Part shown: positions 5,828-13,097 of the stretch, piece after piece
Numbering within the stretch: the stretch's first letter is position 1
Layout: the number at the start of each line of letters is the position of its first letter
Notes under the pieces: generated by a model
Database searches by the model: none
What the model was told of the DNA's origin: nothing
Seen by the model: only the letters and a program-made list of their open reading frames with translations
DNA from: JARBAK01 sp034472185
Lineage (GTDB): Bacteria; Pseudomonadota; Alphaproteobacteria; Rickettsiales; Midichloriaceae
Assembly (NCBI GenBank): GCA_034472185.1
Contig: JARBAK010000002.1
Coordinates: forward strand, 1-13,625
Direction of reading: 5' to 3'
DNA: 13,625 nucleotides
Made by a program: the position numbers and the translations under genes

Positions 5828-8116
5828 ATGCGAAAAGGAAAAAGGCCGTCGTCTGCGAATCCGAAGCAGACCGCAGAGGCAATACTTAACAAGATTACAT
5901 TTACTAAAGATGTGAAGGCCTTCTCTAAGGAGAGCCTCAATCTATATAGTGAGCGAGTAAAGAACGACTATAGAAAAATCTCCCTCTTAAAACAACCAAA
6001 GAGGGCGTTACAATTATCAAGATTCAAAGATTATCTAGCAGCTCTTCAGAAGAGGGCACAGAATACTGCTACTTTACAGCACGACATTGAGAATAGTACT
6101 CAAAATTTTAAAAAACTAATAATAAACCATAAAGATACCCCAGAAGTAAAATTTCTGCTGCAATTGATTCAGAAGATTAACAATCCAAAAGTGGTTTTTG
6201 GGATAAGGGATAGAGATGCAGAATATGGACATTATGAGAAAGATGGCGTACACGTAGATGTTGATAAGCACTTGGAAACTATGAAGTATGATAATACAAA
6301 TTATGAGCTAAGTGCTATAGGTACATTAATGCATGAATTCCTGCACTATTATGATGATCGGGAGAGCATAAAATCTTTTTTTAAAAATCAATATGGTAAA
6401 ATGGTTAGTGCTATAAATAGCACTAAAGGTCAAAATGAATTATTTAAGAGTGTATTTGACAGGCGGATGGACTTAATTGCTGCGATCATGGAAAGTATTG
6501 AACCTGGACAGATGGTGTCATATTTGTCAGAAGAGACAATTAAATCGGGTGATAAAGCAGAGGATAAGAATCGTAAGGAGCGATTTAATAAGAAGCTCAA
6601 AAATTCAGATTTTAAATTTGAGCACTTTATGACAGAAATAATACCAAACATTTTGAGTGCAACTGCATTCAAAAGTGATGAGGCCCGTAGAAATGAATTT
6701 TCTTTGAATTGTATGTCCGCTGCGTACCAAAACAAAGAAATATTTGCAACAGCAGGGCAGGATGCATGCGCCTTCTTGCAAAGCTTTTTCACAGAATATC
6801 AGAAAGCTGCTCGACAATCAGGATTACAATTACCAGGGTTTTTGCAAAAGGGTATGAGTGATGTAATATCCACATATACTCAAAGCAAGCAAAATTTCTT
6901 AAACAGCACAAAAGTCACTCAGGGCTATAATTTGCAAATCATTCCTTTGCTAAATTTTAGTAATTTGTTCAAAGCATTAAATGCCGCAGGTAATGATCAC
7001 AGTTTGGAAAAAGAAGGAAGCAATAGTCTACATTATTGGTATAGCTTTCAGGATGTTACGTCTTTGCTTACTAAAGTACGTGAATTAAATTTAACATTTC
7101 CAGAAGGACAAGTCGTGAATCCTGGAGAAGAGCATTCAGCGTTTAGAGAAAATACTCAAGGAGTATTATTAATGGATCCATGCCATCCGGATAATTTTGA
7201 TAATTCCCTAAAAGATGCTGTAGGCTGGATAGTTGGTAAACCTTTGAATCCGAGTGTCGAAAATAAAGGAAAATGGAAATGGAATAATAAACCAAATACG
7301 ATTATTATACCGTTATGCGATGGAGCTCATTGGAGAAATATAAGGGTGCAAATTAATGGAAATAAGTGTAACATCTTGTATGATGATCCTTTTGGCCAAA
7401 ATGGGTTCTCTAAAGAGCTGAAGAAGAAACTACAAGAGAGCATCCGGTCTAATGTAGCTACGTTGACTGATCAACCTAATATTGAAAGTTTCACAGCAGA
7501 AAAATCTTTTCCTCAACAAAAAAATGGATGGGATTGTGGGCCAATATGTTTGAGTAACATTAGAGATTATGTTAAGGGAGAGAATATTGGTAAGAAGAAT
7601 TTTGCTTTTTTAGTAAACGATAATTTCACTATCAAAGAAGCAAAGGGTGATTTAATTGAGCAAAGAGCTAAAGATATTGTATCTTTAGATACAGCAAAAA
7701 ATGTGCAAGCTGTTCAGGTCTCTTTAACGAAGGATGTAACGGGAGATTCGAAAAATAGCAAAAATAAGAGCGATGACTTTGATTTAATTTTTAAAATTGC
7801 ACAAAACTATAAGCAAGCTTTCCCTGACAAAACAGATAAAAACGCCATAAATTATGCTATACAATTCCGTGAAGATCAAAAGAATCAACAGTATTCTCAG
7901 CAATCCAGCATGGGCTCATCATCTATAAGGGAGAAAATTTTAGAGAAAATAAAAAAGGAGCAGCACGAAGTAACGCACCAGCAATATAACCCCGGAGGTT
8001 TTAACACATCAACACGTAAGAGGGTAGCATCTTTATCTCAAAATGAGAAACCAATATTAGGGTCGCACACCAAGAATGAAGTGACGAAGCAACAGAGTAA
8101 GTTTTTGCAACGATAG
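5828..8116 (+). CDS. HExxH metalloprotease-like plus C48 (Ulp1-like) cysteine protease effector (762 aa)
   Basis: Two candidate protease domains in one chain. Residues about 100-355 hold the zinc motif HEFLH (His169, Glu170, His173) after IGTLM, and the block EIIPNILSAT (Glu270 a possible third ligand) followed by RNEF. This whole region aligns with the 470-residue protein at 11613-13025. Residues about 445-600 carry the C48/Ulp1 signature: GAHW (His501), ILYDDPFGQ (Asp519/520), then QQKNGWDCG (Gln564, Cys570). C48 enzymes cleave ubiquitin-like conjugates; intracellular bacteria use them as deubiquitinases or deSUMOylases in the host (family knowledge). Activity and secretion here are inferred. 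The tail, about 640-762, is Gln/Ser/Lys-rich and probably disordered. There is no Sec signal or membrane segment, so type IV or another non-Sec export would be needed. The start is fixed by GGAGGAG five bases upstream. Confidence 0.85.
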   Translation: MRKGKRPSSANPKQTAEAILNKITFTKDVKAFSKESLNLYSERVKNDYRKISLLKQPKRALQLSRFKDYLAALQKRAQNTATLQHDIENSTQNFKKLIINHKDTPEVKFLLQLIQKINNPKVVFGIRDRDAEYGHYEKDGVHVDVDKHLETMKYDNTNYELSAIGTLMHEFLHYYDDRESIKSFFKNQYGKMVSAINSTKGQNELFKSVFDRRMDLIAAIMESIEPGQMVSYLSEETIKSGDKAEDKNRKERFNKKLKNSDFKFEHFMTEIIPNILSATAFKSDEARRNEFSLNCMSAAYQNKEIFATAGQDACAFLQSFFTEYQKAARQSGLQLPGFLQKGMSDVISTYTQSKQNFLNSTKVTQGYNLQIIPLLNFSNLFKALNAAGNDHSLEKEGSNSLHYWYSFQDVTSLLTKVRELNLTFPEGQVVNPGEEHSAFRENTQGVLLMDPCHPDNFDNSLKDAVGWIVGKPLNPSVENKGKWKWNNKPNTIIIPLCDGAHWRNIRVQINGNKCNILYDDPFGQNGFSKELKKKLQESIRSNVATLTDQPNIESFTAEKSFPQQKNGWDCGPICLSNIRDYVKGENIGKKNFAFLVNDNFTIKEAKGDLIEQRAKDIVSLDTAKNVQAVQVSLTKDVTGDSKNSKNKSDDFDLIFKIAQNYKQAFPDKTDKNAINYAIQFREDQKNQQYSQQSSMGSSSIREKILEKIKKEQHEVTHQQYNPGGFNTSTRKRVASLSQNEKPILGSHTKNEVTKQQSKFLQR

Positions 8117-8585
8117 ATATTGTCTTTAGCATCCTTTATTTTGATGATAGATATAACGTGTCATTTATTATCTAATAAGTCAATATGCGATAATAATAAG
8201 GTTGTATGTCATTCCTAGAGAAAATGTAAAAGCACCTTATTATCGGTTATCAATTATTTCGATAATAACGCCTACTCTTATCATCACATTCACAAATAAG
8301 CTCTAAAGTAATACCACTCCTATATCTCATCGCATTAATTTCCTGAGTATCTTTAACCAATGCTTACGTTTTTGTGTCTCAAATATGCTTGCATATGTTG
8401 ATGATAGGGTAATAGAGAATAATAGAGAAACTTAATATCATCTTCTAAACGAAGGGGTCATAGTATCATCGTTATCCCATTAATTTCTCCCTGAGCATTC
8501 TGAGACAAAGAGTCTCCAGAGCAACTATCTACTTTTAAACGATAAGGTTTTCCAAGATATTGTAGTTATGTGAGGTGAGTTGCTG
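8117..8585. other. Gene-poor stretch with an inverted repeat and a possible recombinase-tail remnant
   Basis: No intact gene. A perfect 9-bp inverted repeat, TTATTATCG at 8237-8245 with CGATAATAA at 8260-8268, has a 14-base loop; CGATAATAA also occurs near 8187. The minus strand near 8395-8350 encodes QAYLRHKNVSIG and a stop, resembling the end of the recombinase fragment at 8586-8792 (YAYLRYRKVKIG), so it may be an older copy. No terminator with a T-run is evident directly after the 762-residue gene. Confidence 0.4.
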
Positions 8586-8792
8586 TTATGGCATGCGCTG
8601 TTGTGTTGATAATTGTGCATCTTCCGAGCCGATTTTGACCTTTCTGTATCTCAAGTATGCGTATAGAGTTGTTTTACAAATGCTGAGGTGTTGCGCGATT
8701 TGGCGTGTACTGAGTTTACGTTCCAGGTATAGCGTTTCTGCAGCGCATGCAGTTGCTTCAGCTTTTCGTGATTTTAGTGCATAATATGTTCT
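8586..8792 (-). pseudogene. C-terminal helix-turn-helix fragment of a serine recombinase/resolvase
   Basis: The minus frame between the TAA at 8795-8793 and the TAA at 8588-8586 encodes 68 residues, including SRKAEATACAAETLYLERKL, then STRQIAQHLSICKTTLYAYL and RYRKVKIG. This is the DNA-binding tail typical of Hin/resolvase-type serine recombinases (Arg-Lys-Leu-Ser, Ile-Ala, Leu-x-Ile-x-Lys-x-Thr-Leu-Tyr pattern; family recalled, not searched). The catalytic N-terminal domain is missing. It lies within 30 bp of the 31-bp inverted-repeat copy at 8820-8850, suggesting both belonged to one mobile element. Confidence 0.6.
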
Positions 8793-8819
8793 TTAGATAT
8801 CGAAATATGAAACTTAGAA

Positions 8820-8850
8820 GACATGACCAATTTGGGTAAATTTCGTGACT
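8820..8850 (+). repeat. Inverted copy of the 32-bp sequence at 3038-3069
   Basis: GACATGACCAATTT, GGG, TAAATTTCGTGACT. The two 14-base blocks are identical to the reverse complement of 3069-3038; only the 3-4 central bases differ. It is the right boundary of a candidate segment that contains module 1 and the Rpn fragments. Confidence 0.6.
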
Positions 8851-8867
8851 ATTAGAACACGATTGGT

Positions 8868-8898
8868 CTCCTAGGTATAGAGATATGAAACCTAGGAG
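8868..8898. repeat. Perfect 9-bp hairpin upstream of fic
   Basis: CTCCTAGGT at 8868-8876 pairs with ACCTAGGAG at 8890-8898 across 13 bases containing ATAGAGATATGAA. A weaker, related hairpin around the similar core ATCGAAATATGAAA lies at about 8789-8822. No T-run follows, so a terminator is unlikely; a repeated protein-binding site or mobile-element end is more likely. Confidence 0.45.
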
Positions 8899-8921
8899 GC
8901 AAGGTAAATTATTCTGTTACT

Positions 8922-8968
8922 TTTATCGGCATGTTATGCTTGACTTATACACCCTTTATCGGCATAAT
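8922..8968 (+). promoter_or_regulatory. Promoter of fic with two copies of an 11-bp candidate operator
   Basis: TTGACT at 8940-8945, a 17-bp spacer, and CATAAT at 8963-8968 make a good sigma-70 type promoter 36 bp before the fic ATG. TTTATCGGCAT occurs at 8922-8932 and again at 8955-8965, 33 bp apart (about three helical turns), with the second copy overlapping the -10 box. This layout suits repression by a dimeric regulator, possibly the Fic protein's own winged-helix-like tail (inference). Confidence 0.55.
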
Positions 8969-9004
8969 AAATAATGCAAGAGAGACTGATATTGAGCTTA
9001 CATC

Positions 9005-10105
9005 ATGCCGACAAATTTTAAGCCCATCTATGGCATAACTTCTGGCATCGCGAAAAGCCTTATGAGGATTGAGGCTGCGAAGGAAAAGGTCGCATTACTG
9101 CCGGTTAATCCCACAGTTCTGGCATCTTTGCGTGAGACGGCTAAGCTATACACTACACATTATTCGACGATGATAGAAGGGAACCAGCTCAAGCTTGATG
9201 AAATTCAAGAGGTCATTCAGCTCAAAGGACATTTTCCAGGTAGAGAGCGGGATGAACATGAAGTCAAGGGCTATTATGCCGCGTTAGCGCAGCTTGAACA
9301 ATATGCTGCACAAAATCATCCTGTTACAGAAAAAGTCATTCAAACTTTGCATGCTCTAACAATGAGCGATGGAAAAACGCGTATTAAACCTACACCTTAC
9401 CGAGATGGACAAAACGTTATCAAAGACAGCGGCACAGGAACAATCGTATACATGCCGCCAGAAGCCAAAGATGTACCTGGGCTTATGCGCAACTTAGTGT
9501 CATGGATCAAAACAAATGAAGAACTACCGTGCCCTATTGTCGCTGGAATTGCGCATTACCAGTTTGCAACAATTCATCCCTATTACGATGGTAATGGACG
9601 AACCAGTCGATTGCTAACGACCCTAATTTTGCATCTCGGTGGATATGATTTAAAAGGTTTATATTCCCTTGAGGAGTATTATGCTAAAAATTTACTCGGC
9701 TATTATCGTGCTATCAGCATTGGTCCATCTCATAATTATTACTTTGGAAGAGCGGAAAGCGATATAACCCCTTGGGTGGAATATTTCACCGAAGGAATGG
9801 CTTTTGCATTTGAAAAAGTTGTCGCACAAATGATTGTAAGCAATGAGAAAGGCGAAAAAGATCATTCGCATTTGCTACGCACGTTAGATCCAAAACAACG
9901 TAAGACTTTGGAATTATTTAAAAAATATGATGTTGTGACTGCCAAACAAATAGGTGATCTATTTGGCTTTCAACCTAGAACTAATGCTGCGCTTTGTAAA
10001 AAATGGGTTGAAGGTGGCTTTTTAGAAATAGTAAACGCATCTAATAAAGCTAGAAAATATAAGTTAGCAGAATCTTACGATATTATTGTGAAGGAGAGTC
10101 TATGA
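9005..10105 (+). CDS. fic: Fic-domain AMP-transferase (class II) with C-terminal winged helix
   Basis: A 366-residue protein of usual length for a Fic protein with an N-terminal helical part and C-terminal DNA-binding domain. The active-site motif HPYYDGNGRTSR (His191 to Arg202) matches HxFx(D/E)GNGRxxR except Tyr for Phe, a common variant. The inhibitory-helix motif STMIEG (Ser54, Glu58, Gly59) lies N-terminal, which makes it class II. Residues about 295-360 look like a winged helix-turn-helix (LDPKQRKTLELFKKYDVVTA, then KQIGDLFGF). Fic enzymes transfer AMP from ATP to Ser, Thr or Tyr hydroxyls of target proteins; the target here is unknown. The gene looks intact, and its codons appear less AT-rich than those of the neighbours, suggesting separate acquisition. 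The Shine-Dalgarno sequence is weak. Confidence 0.92.
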   Translation: MPTNFKPIYGITSGIAKSLMRIEAAKEKVALLPVNPTVLASLRETAKLYTTHYSTMIEGNQLKLDEIQEVIQLKGHFPGRERDEHEVKGYYAALAQLEQYAAQNHPVTEKVIQTLHALTMSDGKTRIKPTPYRDGQNVIKDSGTGTIVYMPPEAKDVPGLMRNLVSWIKTNEELPCPIVAGIAHYQFATIHPYYDGNGRTSRLLTTLILHLGGYDLKGLYSLEEYYAKNLLGYYRAISIGPSHNYYFGRAESDITPWVEYFTEGMAFAFEKVVAQMIVSNEKGEKDHSHLLRTLDPKQRKTLELFKKYDVVTAKQIGDLFGFQPRTNAALCKKWVEGGFLEIVNASNKARKYKLAESYDIIVKESL

Positions 10106-10139
10106 ATACCTTCCAATCCAAGAGCTGCTTTGCTCAAAA

Positions 10140-10334
10140 CTAAAAGCTTTGATGAATAAACTTAAGGACATCCCCTCCCTTCAACACATCATCCATTGCT
10201 AACAATGCTCGGATTTTACGTCTGACTCCTTAAGAATCATTGTATCAGGAGATACATTGGCTTTGTGTGACATATGAATCAAACGTTGTTGATCTATTGG
10301 TCTAAATCTAATAGATTTGCTTCACTCTTGCCGT
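10140..10334 (-). pseudogene. C-terminal remnant of an unidentified gene, two frameshifts
   Basis: Minus-strand pieces join into one protein end: GKSEANLLDL, then (frameshift near 10303) RPIDQQRLIHMSHKANVSPD and TMILKESDVK, then (frameshift near 10214) RALLAMDDVLKGGDVLKFIH and QSF, with a TAG at 10142-10140. It runs toward the end of fic, convergent with it. The sequence looks strongly protein-like but I do not recognise the family. The start is lost in the AT-rich stretch beyond 10334. Confidence 0.4.
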
Positions 10335-10377
10335 ATTTATTAAATATTTTAAATATAAAATTCACTTGTATTATAAC

Positions 10378-10400
10378 GCTAAAATGTTTTAGCATTTTTG
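10378..10400 (+). terminator. Hairpin with following T-run, possible rho-independent terminator
   Basis: GCTAAAA at 10378-10384 and TTTTAGC at 10387-10393 form a 7-bp stem, followed by ATTTTTG. The stem is AT-rich and therefore weak. It lies about 270 bp after the fic stop codon, so its link with fic transcription is uncertain. Confidence 0.35.
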
Positions 10401-10498
10401 TGTAAAAACATTTTAATGCTTTTTATTTACAATGCTGAATATCACACACTCTAACAACATCAAACCATTTGAACATTTTAGTGCCTTTATGCTTTTGT

Positions 10499-10893
10499 GT
10501 CAAAAAGCTGAAGCTTCGTGAGCTATGCTCGAAGATTAGGGCAATAGACCGAGGCGTGCTGGAGTTTATTGTACGAGATCCTGAAAGCCTTCCCTCAAAA
10601 TCAGATATAGTGAGAGCATATCCCGTTACTATTGAAAACGCAGAATTAGCATGCAATATAGTAGCGTTGTATCAAATTTTAACTGTAAATCGGGAATTAT
10701 ACCACAAAGTATACAGAACAATCACTGTTTATGTGATTTACTAAAAACAGCACCATCACAAAAGCTCTATCAGAGGCACGAAGTTCCATCCTCGATATTA
10801 CCTCAGCATCAAAAATAAGCACCTCAACTCTTGATACTACAATGGAGACGAATAGTTCTACCTTACATGGGCCCTCTGAGTGTTGTGAGTTGT
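10499..10893 (+). pseudogene. Third, broken copy of the small-partner gene
   Basis: Matches the small proteins at 5295 and 13098 in three frames. Frame one gives RELCSKIRAIDRGVLEFIVR, DPESLPSKSDIVRAYP and ENAELACNIVALYQIL; after a frameshift near 10690 comes IPQSIQNN; after another near 10750 comes KALSEARSSILDITSASKIS, STLDTTMETNSS and CCEL. The first 20 or so codons are gone, and the TAG that ends the other copies reads TGG. No HExxH gene lies beside it. After CCEL the sequence enters a run of seven G and the broken vapC end, so the two remnants abut. Confidence 0.8.
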
Positions 10894-11184
10894 GGAGCGT
10901 GGTGGGGGGGAAATATAAGAGGCTGTATTGTTACTTCTGCTAAACGAAGAGAGCATTGAGGGGAAGTGAGTATCACTTCTATTATTTATGAATTCATCTG
11001 TAACAGTCTTGACAGCTATAGCTTTTTTACTACTATGCAAGCGTAAAATACTATATTGCATTTCCACAATAGTTATTGCAGAAAGGCAAAAATTATTTGG
11101 TGATAAGCTTTTTATCTTTTGAATAGTATTCGCATTACCTCTGACAAAATCACTTAAAACACAAGTATCCAATAAATATTGCAT
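10894..11184 (-). pseudogene. vapC: VapC-type PIN-domain toxin, frameshifted and truncated
   Basis: From the ATG at 11184 the protein begins MQYLLDTCVLSDFVRGNANT, with the first PIN acidic residue Asp6, and continues with LSAITIVEMQYSILRL (the conserved Glu of PIN domains). After about residue 68 (FINN) the original frame seems to move by one base: the shifted frame reads EVILTSPQCSLRLAEV. The C-terminal acidic cluster is missing because the sequence runs into the small-protein pseudogene at 10893. PIN toxins are Mg-dependent ribonucleases needing three or four acidic residues, so this product should be inactive. The antitoxin gene upstream is also broken. Confidence 0.75.
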
Positions 11185-11191
11185 ATATGCT

Positions 11192-11434
11192 TTAAAAAAT
11201 ATTATTCTGTGGAGTTTTTAGTTCATTTCTCGTTTTTTCAAAACCTCCCCATTCCTGCAAGCCGTTTATACCGCTAAAATTTTGAATAGACTGAGCTCAC
11301 TGTCTTTTATGATATATATTTATAAAAGCTCTCACAGCTTCTTGTATAATTGCATTACGACTTTTCTTAGTATTAATAATTATTGTTTCTAGATCTTTAA
11401 CGAGATTATCATTAAGATATATGTTGAAATTCAT
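11192..11434 (-). pseudogene. vapB: VapB/ribbon-helix-helix antitoxin with an internal TGA
   Basis: From the ATG at 11434, preceded by AAGGGAG, the frame encodes MNFNIYLNDNLVKDLETIII, then SRNAIIQEAVRAFINIYHKR, a ribbon-helix-helix. It hits TGA at 11299-11297 and continues in the same frame with AQSIQNFSGINGLQEWGGFE to TAA 11194-11192, seven bases before vapC. The part after the stop is the toxin-binding tail; related antitoxins often have Trp at the stop position, so TGG to TGA is the likely change. The truncated 45-residue product could still bind DNA. Confidence 0.65.
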
Positions 11435-11612
11435 ATTACTCCCTTCACAAATGTACGGCACATAACGCATCACAACATAGCATGTAATATGAGTAGAATA
11501 GTAAAAATGATATATAGTTAGATGATAAACTCTGAGGAAGCAGTTTTGACATTAGCTATACTTTCCTCTAGCTTAGCAGCGAACACCACCAAAGGCTTAT
11601 GGTAAATCTGTG

Positions 11613-13025
11613 CTAGAAAGTAATGCAACAGCACTTTTTCTCCTCATTCTCTTCCTGATTTTTCTGATTCAGCTTCCTAGTATTACGGCCTACCACAAGA
11701 TGCTGTTGCTGTTTATTCTGTTGTATCTTTCTTTCTTTATCTTGTATGACCTTCTGCACCTCAAGATACACAGATAGTACTTTCCCTATTCCTTCCTTTG
11801 TCTGCTGCTGTTCCTTCAGCTGTTGTGGCCCTGTTCCTGGCTGCTGCAGTTTTGGTTCCTTTATAGAGTGTAGCCATGTTTTTTTCTCCTGCTCTGTCTT
11901 CTGCACTGTCTCATATGCGCCTATTACGTTCCCTATCGCATTTAGTAAAGAATGCGGTAGGTTTAATGTTAACATATTAGCAGTTTCCTTATATTTTTCA
12001 AAAAACCTCTTTAAAAATTCGAATGCCTCCTGTCTTTCTTTTATTGTAGGTGTTTTAAGTGATTTTGTAGCTAGCAAATTTGTGATAAATTCGTTCTTAT
12101 AACCATCATTTGACTGCTTTAATGCGATTGCAGAATAGATATTTGGTATTACCTCCCCAATAAACCTCGCAAAATGGAAGACTGCGTTCTTATAAGAAGA
12201 CTGATCCCAAAACGCATTATTACGCGCGAGTTCATTGCGAATCTTATCTATCTGATCTTTACGTTTCTTTGCATACACATTCATCTTTCCAGGTCCAATA
12301 CTTCCCATGATTATAGTAATCGAGTCTATCTTGGTACAAAATTCAGTAACAATTTTGTCCGTTGTCTCTGAATTTGCAAATGATGGTATTAGTAGACTCA
12401 AAACTTTTACCATGTTTCGATTTATGTAATCGTAATGATGAATAGATTCATGTACGAGCGTTCCTATAAATTTTTTGTCGTCTGTTTTTTCGTCATAAGT
12501 TTTGAGCCTTATGCTTCGTATTTTTGGATCAATATCTACATATATAGCATCCTCCCGATATCTATAATATCCACTTGCTTCCTCTATATTTGTAGCTCCG
12601 AAGTATATTACTGGTGGGTCTTTGCCGATCAATTCCTTCAAAAACTCAGCTTCATCTTTGTTATTTTGCTGCTGCATAAAATTTCCCACCAGTTCTTTAA
12701 ATTTCGCAATATTCTCCCCTAAAATCGTGTCTACACTTTTATTTTCTAACGAGTTTATATGTTTTTTACATTCGTTAATGCGATTTTCTTCTTCTGAGCC
12801 TTCGTAAATTATTCCCATATCTCCCAAGTAGTCTTCAGCATTTATAACAACATTATCAAGATAACAATAGGAATCTGGATTAAGGCGAAACGTAATGTCC
12901 CCTAATCCAGGTATACTTCCTCTTTGCTGGAGATTAAGCTTCACATATTTCTTTTTCTCATCTTTATTTTGCAGTGCTTCCCATGTCTTTTTGTGGTCTA
13001 CTAACGTGCTTCCTTTTCCTTGCAT
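11613..13025 (-). CDS. HExxH metalloprotease-like effector with C-terminal CaaX-like motif (470 aa)
   Basis: The start is taken at the ATG at 13025 because GGAGGAG lies five bases upstream, exactly as in the 762-residue paralogue; an upstream ATG at 13061 would add 12 residues encoded by the leader. Residues about 120-375 align with residues 100-355 of the paralogue: IGTLVHESIHHYD (zinc motif His192, Glu193, His196), EVIPNIYSAIA (Glu291 a possible third ligand) and KNEF. There is no C48 domain. From about 380 on the protein is Gln/Lys-rich and probably disordered or coiled. It ends KKCCCITF: Cys467-Ile-Thr-Phe resembles a eukaryotic CaaX prenylation box, with two further Cys and two Lys before it. 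Host lipidation and membrane targeting after secretion are inferred. No signal peptide or membrane segment is seen. Confidence 0.85.
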   Translation of the reverse strand: MQGKGSTLVDHKKTWEALQNKDEKKKYVKLNLQQRGSIPGLGDITFRLNPDSYCYLDNVVINAEDYLGDMGIIYEGSEEENRINECKKHINSLENKSVDTILGENIAKFKELVGNFMQQQNNKDEAEFLKELIGKDPPVIYFGATNIEEASGYYRYREDAIYVDIDPKIRSIRLKTYDEKTDDKKFIGTLVHESIHHYDYINRNMVKVLSLLIPSFANSETTDKIVTEFCTKIDSITIIMGSIGPGKMNVYAKKRKDQIDKIRNELARNNAFWDQSSYKNAVFHFARFIGEVIPNIYSAIALKQSNDGYKNEFITNLLATKSLKTPTIKERQEAFEFLKRFFEKYKETANMLTLNLPHSLLNAIGNVIGAYETVQKTEQEKKTWLHSIKEPKLQQPGTGPQQLKEQQQTKEGIGKVLSVYLEVQKVIQDKERKIQQNKQQQHLVVGRNTRKLNQKNQEENEEKKCCCITF

Positions 13026-13097
13026 ATTTACTCCTCCAAAAAATACTGTTACTATAAGCATAGTACAACGTCGTTAAATTAAAAGCCAGTTATAAAC
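13026..13097. promoter_or_regulatory. Divergent intergenic region of module 2
   Basis: 72 bp between the start codons of the 470-residue and 152-residue genes. The 43-bp leader of the HExxH gene (13064-13022 on minus) is shared with module 1, including TATGCT and GGAGGAG (complement at 13031-13037). The side facing the small gene is not conserved and has no ribosome-binding site. Confidence 0.55.

Noticed and set aside
6430..6817. Minus-strand open frames of 120 and 70 codons inside the 762-residue gene
   Set aside because: Antisense shadows of a clear coding frame; no ribosome-binding site or protein-like motif.
5295..8116. Cytoplasmic-incompatibility pair of the CidA/CidB type
   Set aside because: The C48 domain recalls CidB, but the partner is a divergent 152-residue protein rather than an upstream co-directional CidA of several hundred residues, and the first half of the large protein is an HExxH domain. 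A functional analogy is possible; identity is not supported.
8575..8784. Plus-strand 69-codon frame
   Set aside because: It is the antisense of the recombinase C-terminal fragment, whose minus-strand reading matches a known domain type.
10102..10143. Short gene translationally coupled to fic (ATGA overlap at 10102)
   Set aside because: The frame holds only 13 codons (MNTFQSKSCFAQN) and is antisense to the end of another remnant; no evidence of a gene.
11192..11434. UGA read as tryptophan (alternative genetic code), suggested by the vapB stop at a probable Trp codon
   Set aside because: TGG is used normally for Trp in intact genes, TGA terminates others (for example 1261 and 10103), and other pseudogenes here have TAA or frameshifts. 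Simple gene decay explains the case.
11746..12807. Several plus-strand open frames inside the 470-residue gene
   Set aside because: Cys/Phe/Ser-rich shadows of the minus-strand gene.
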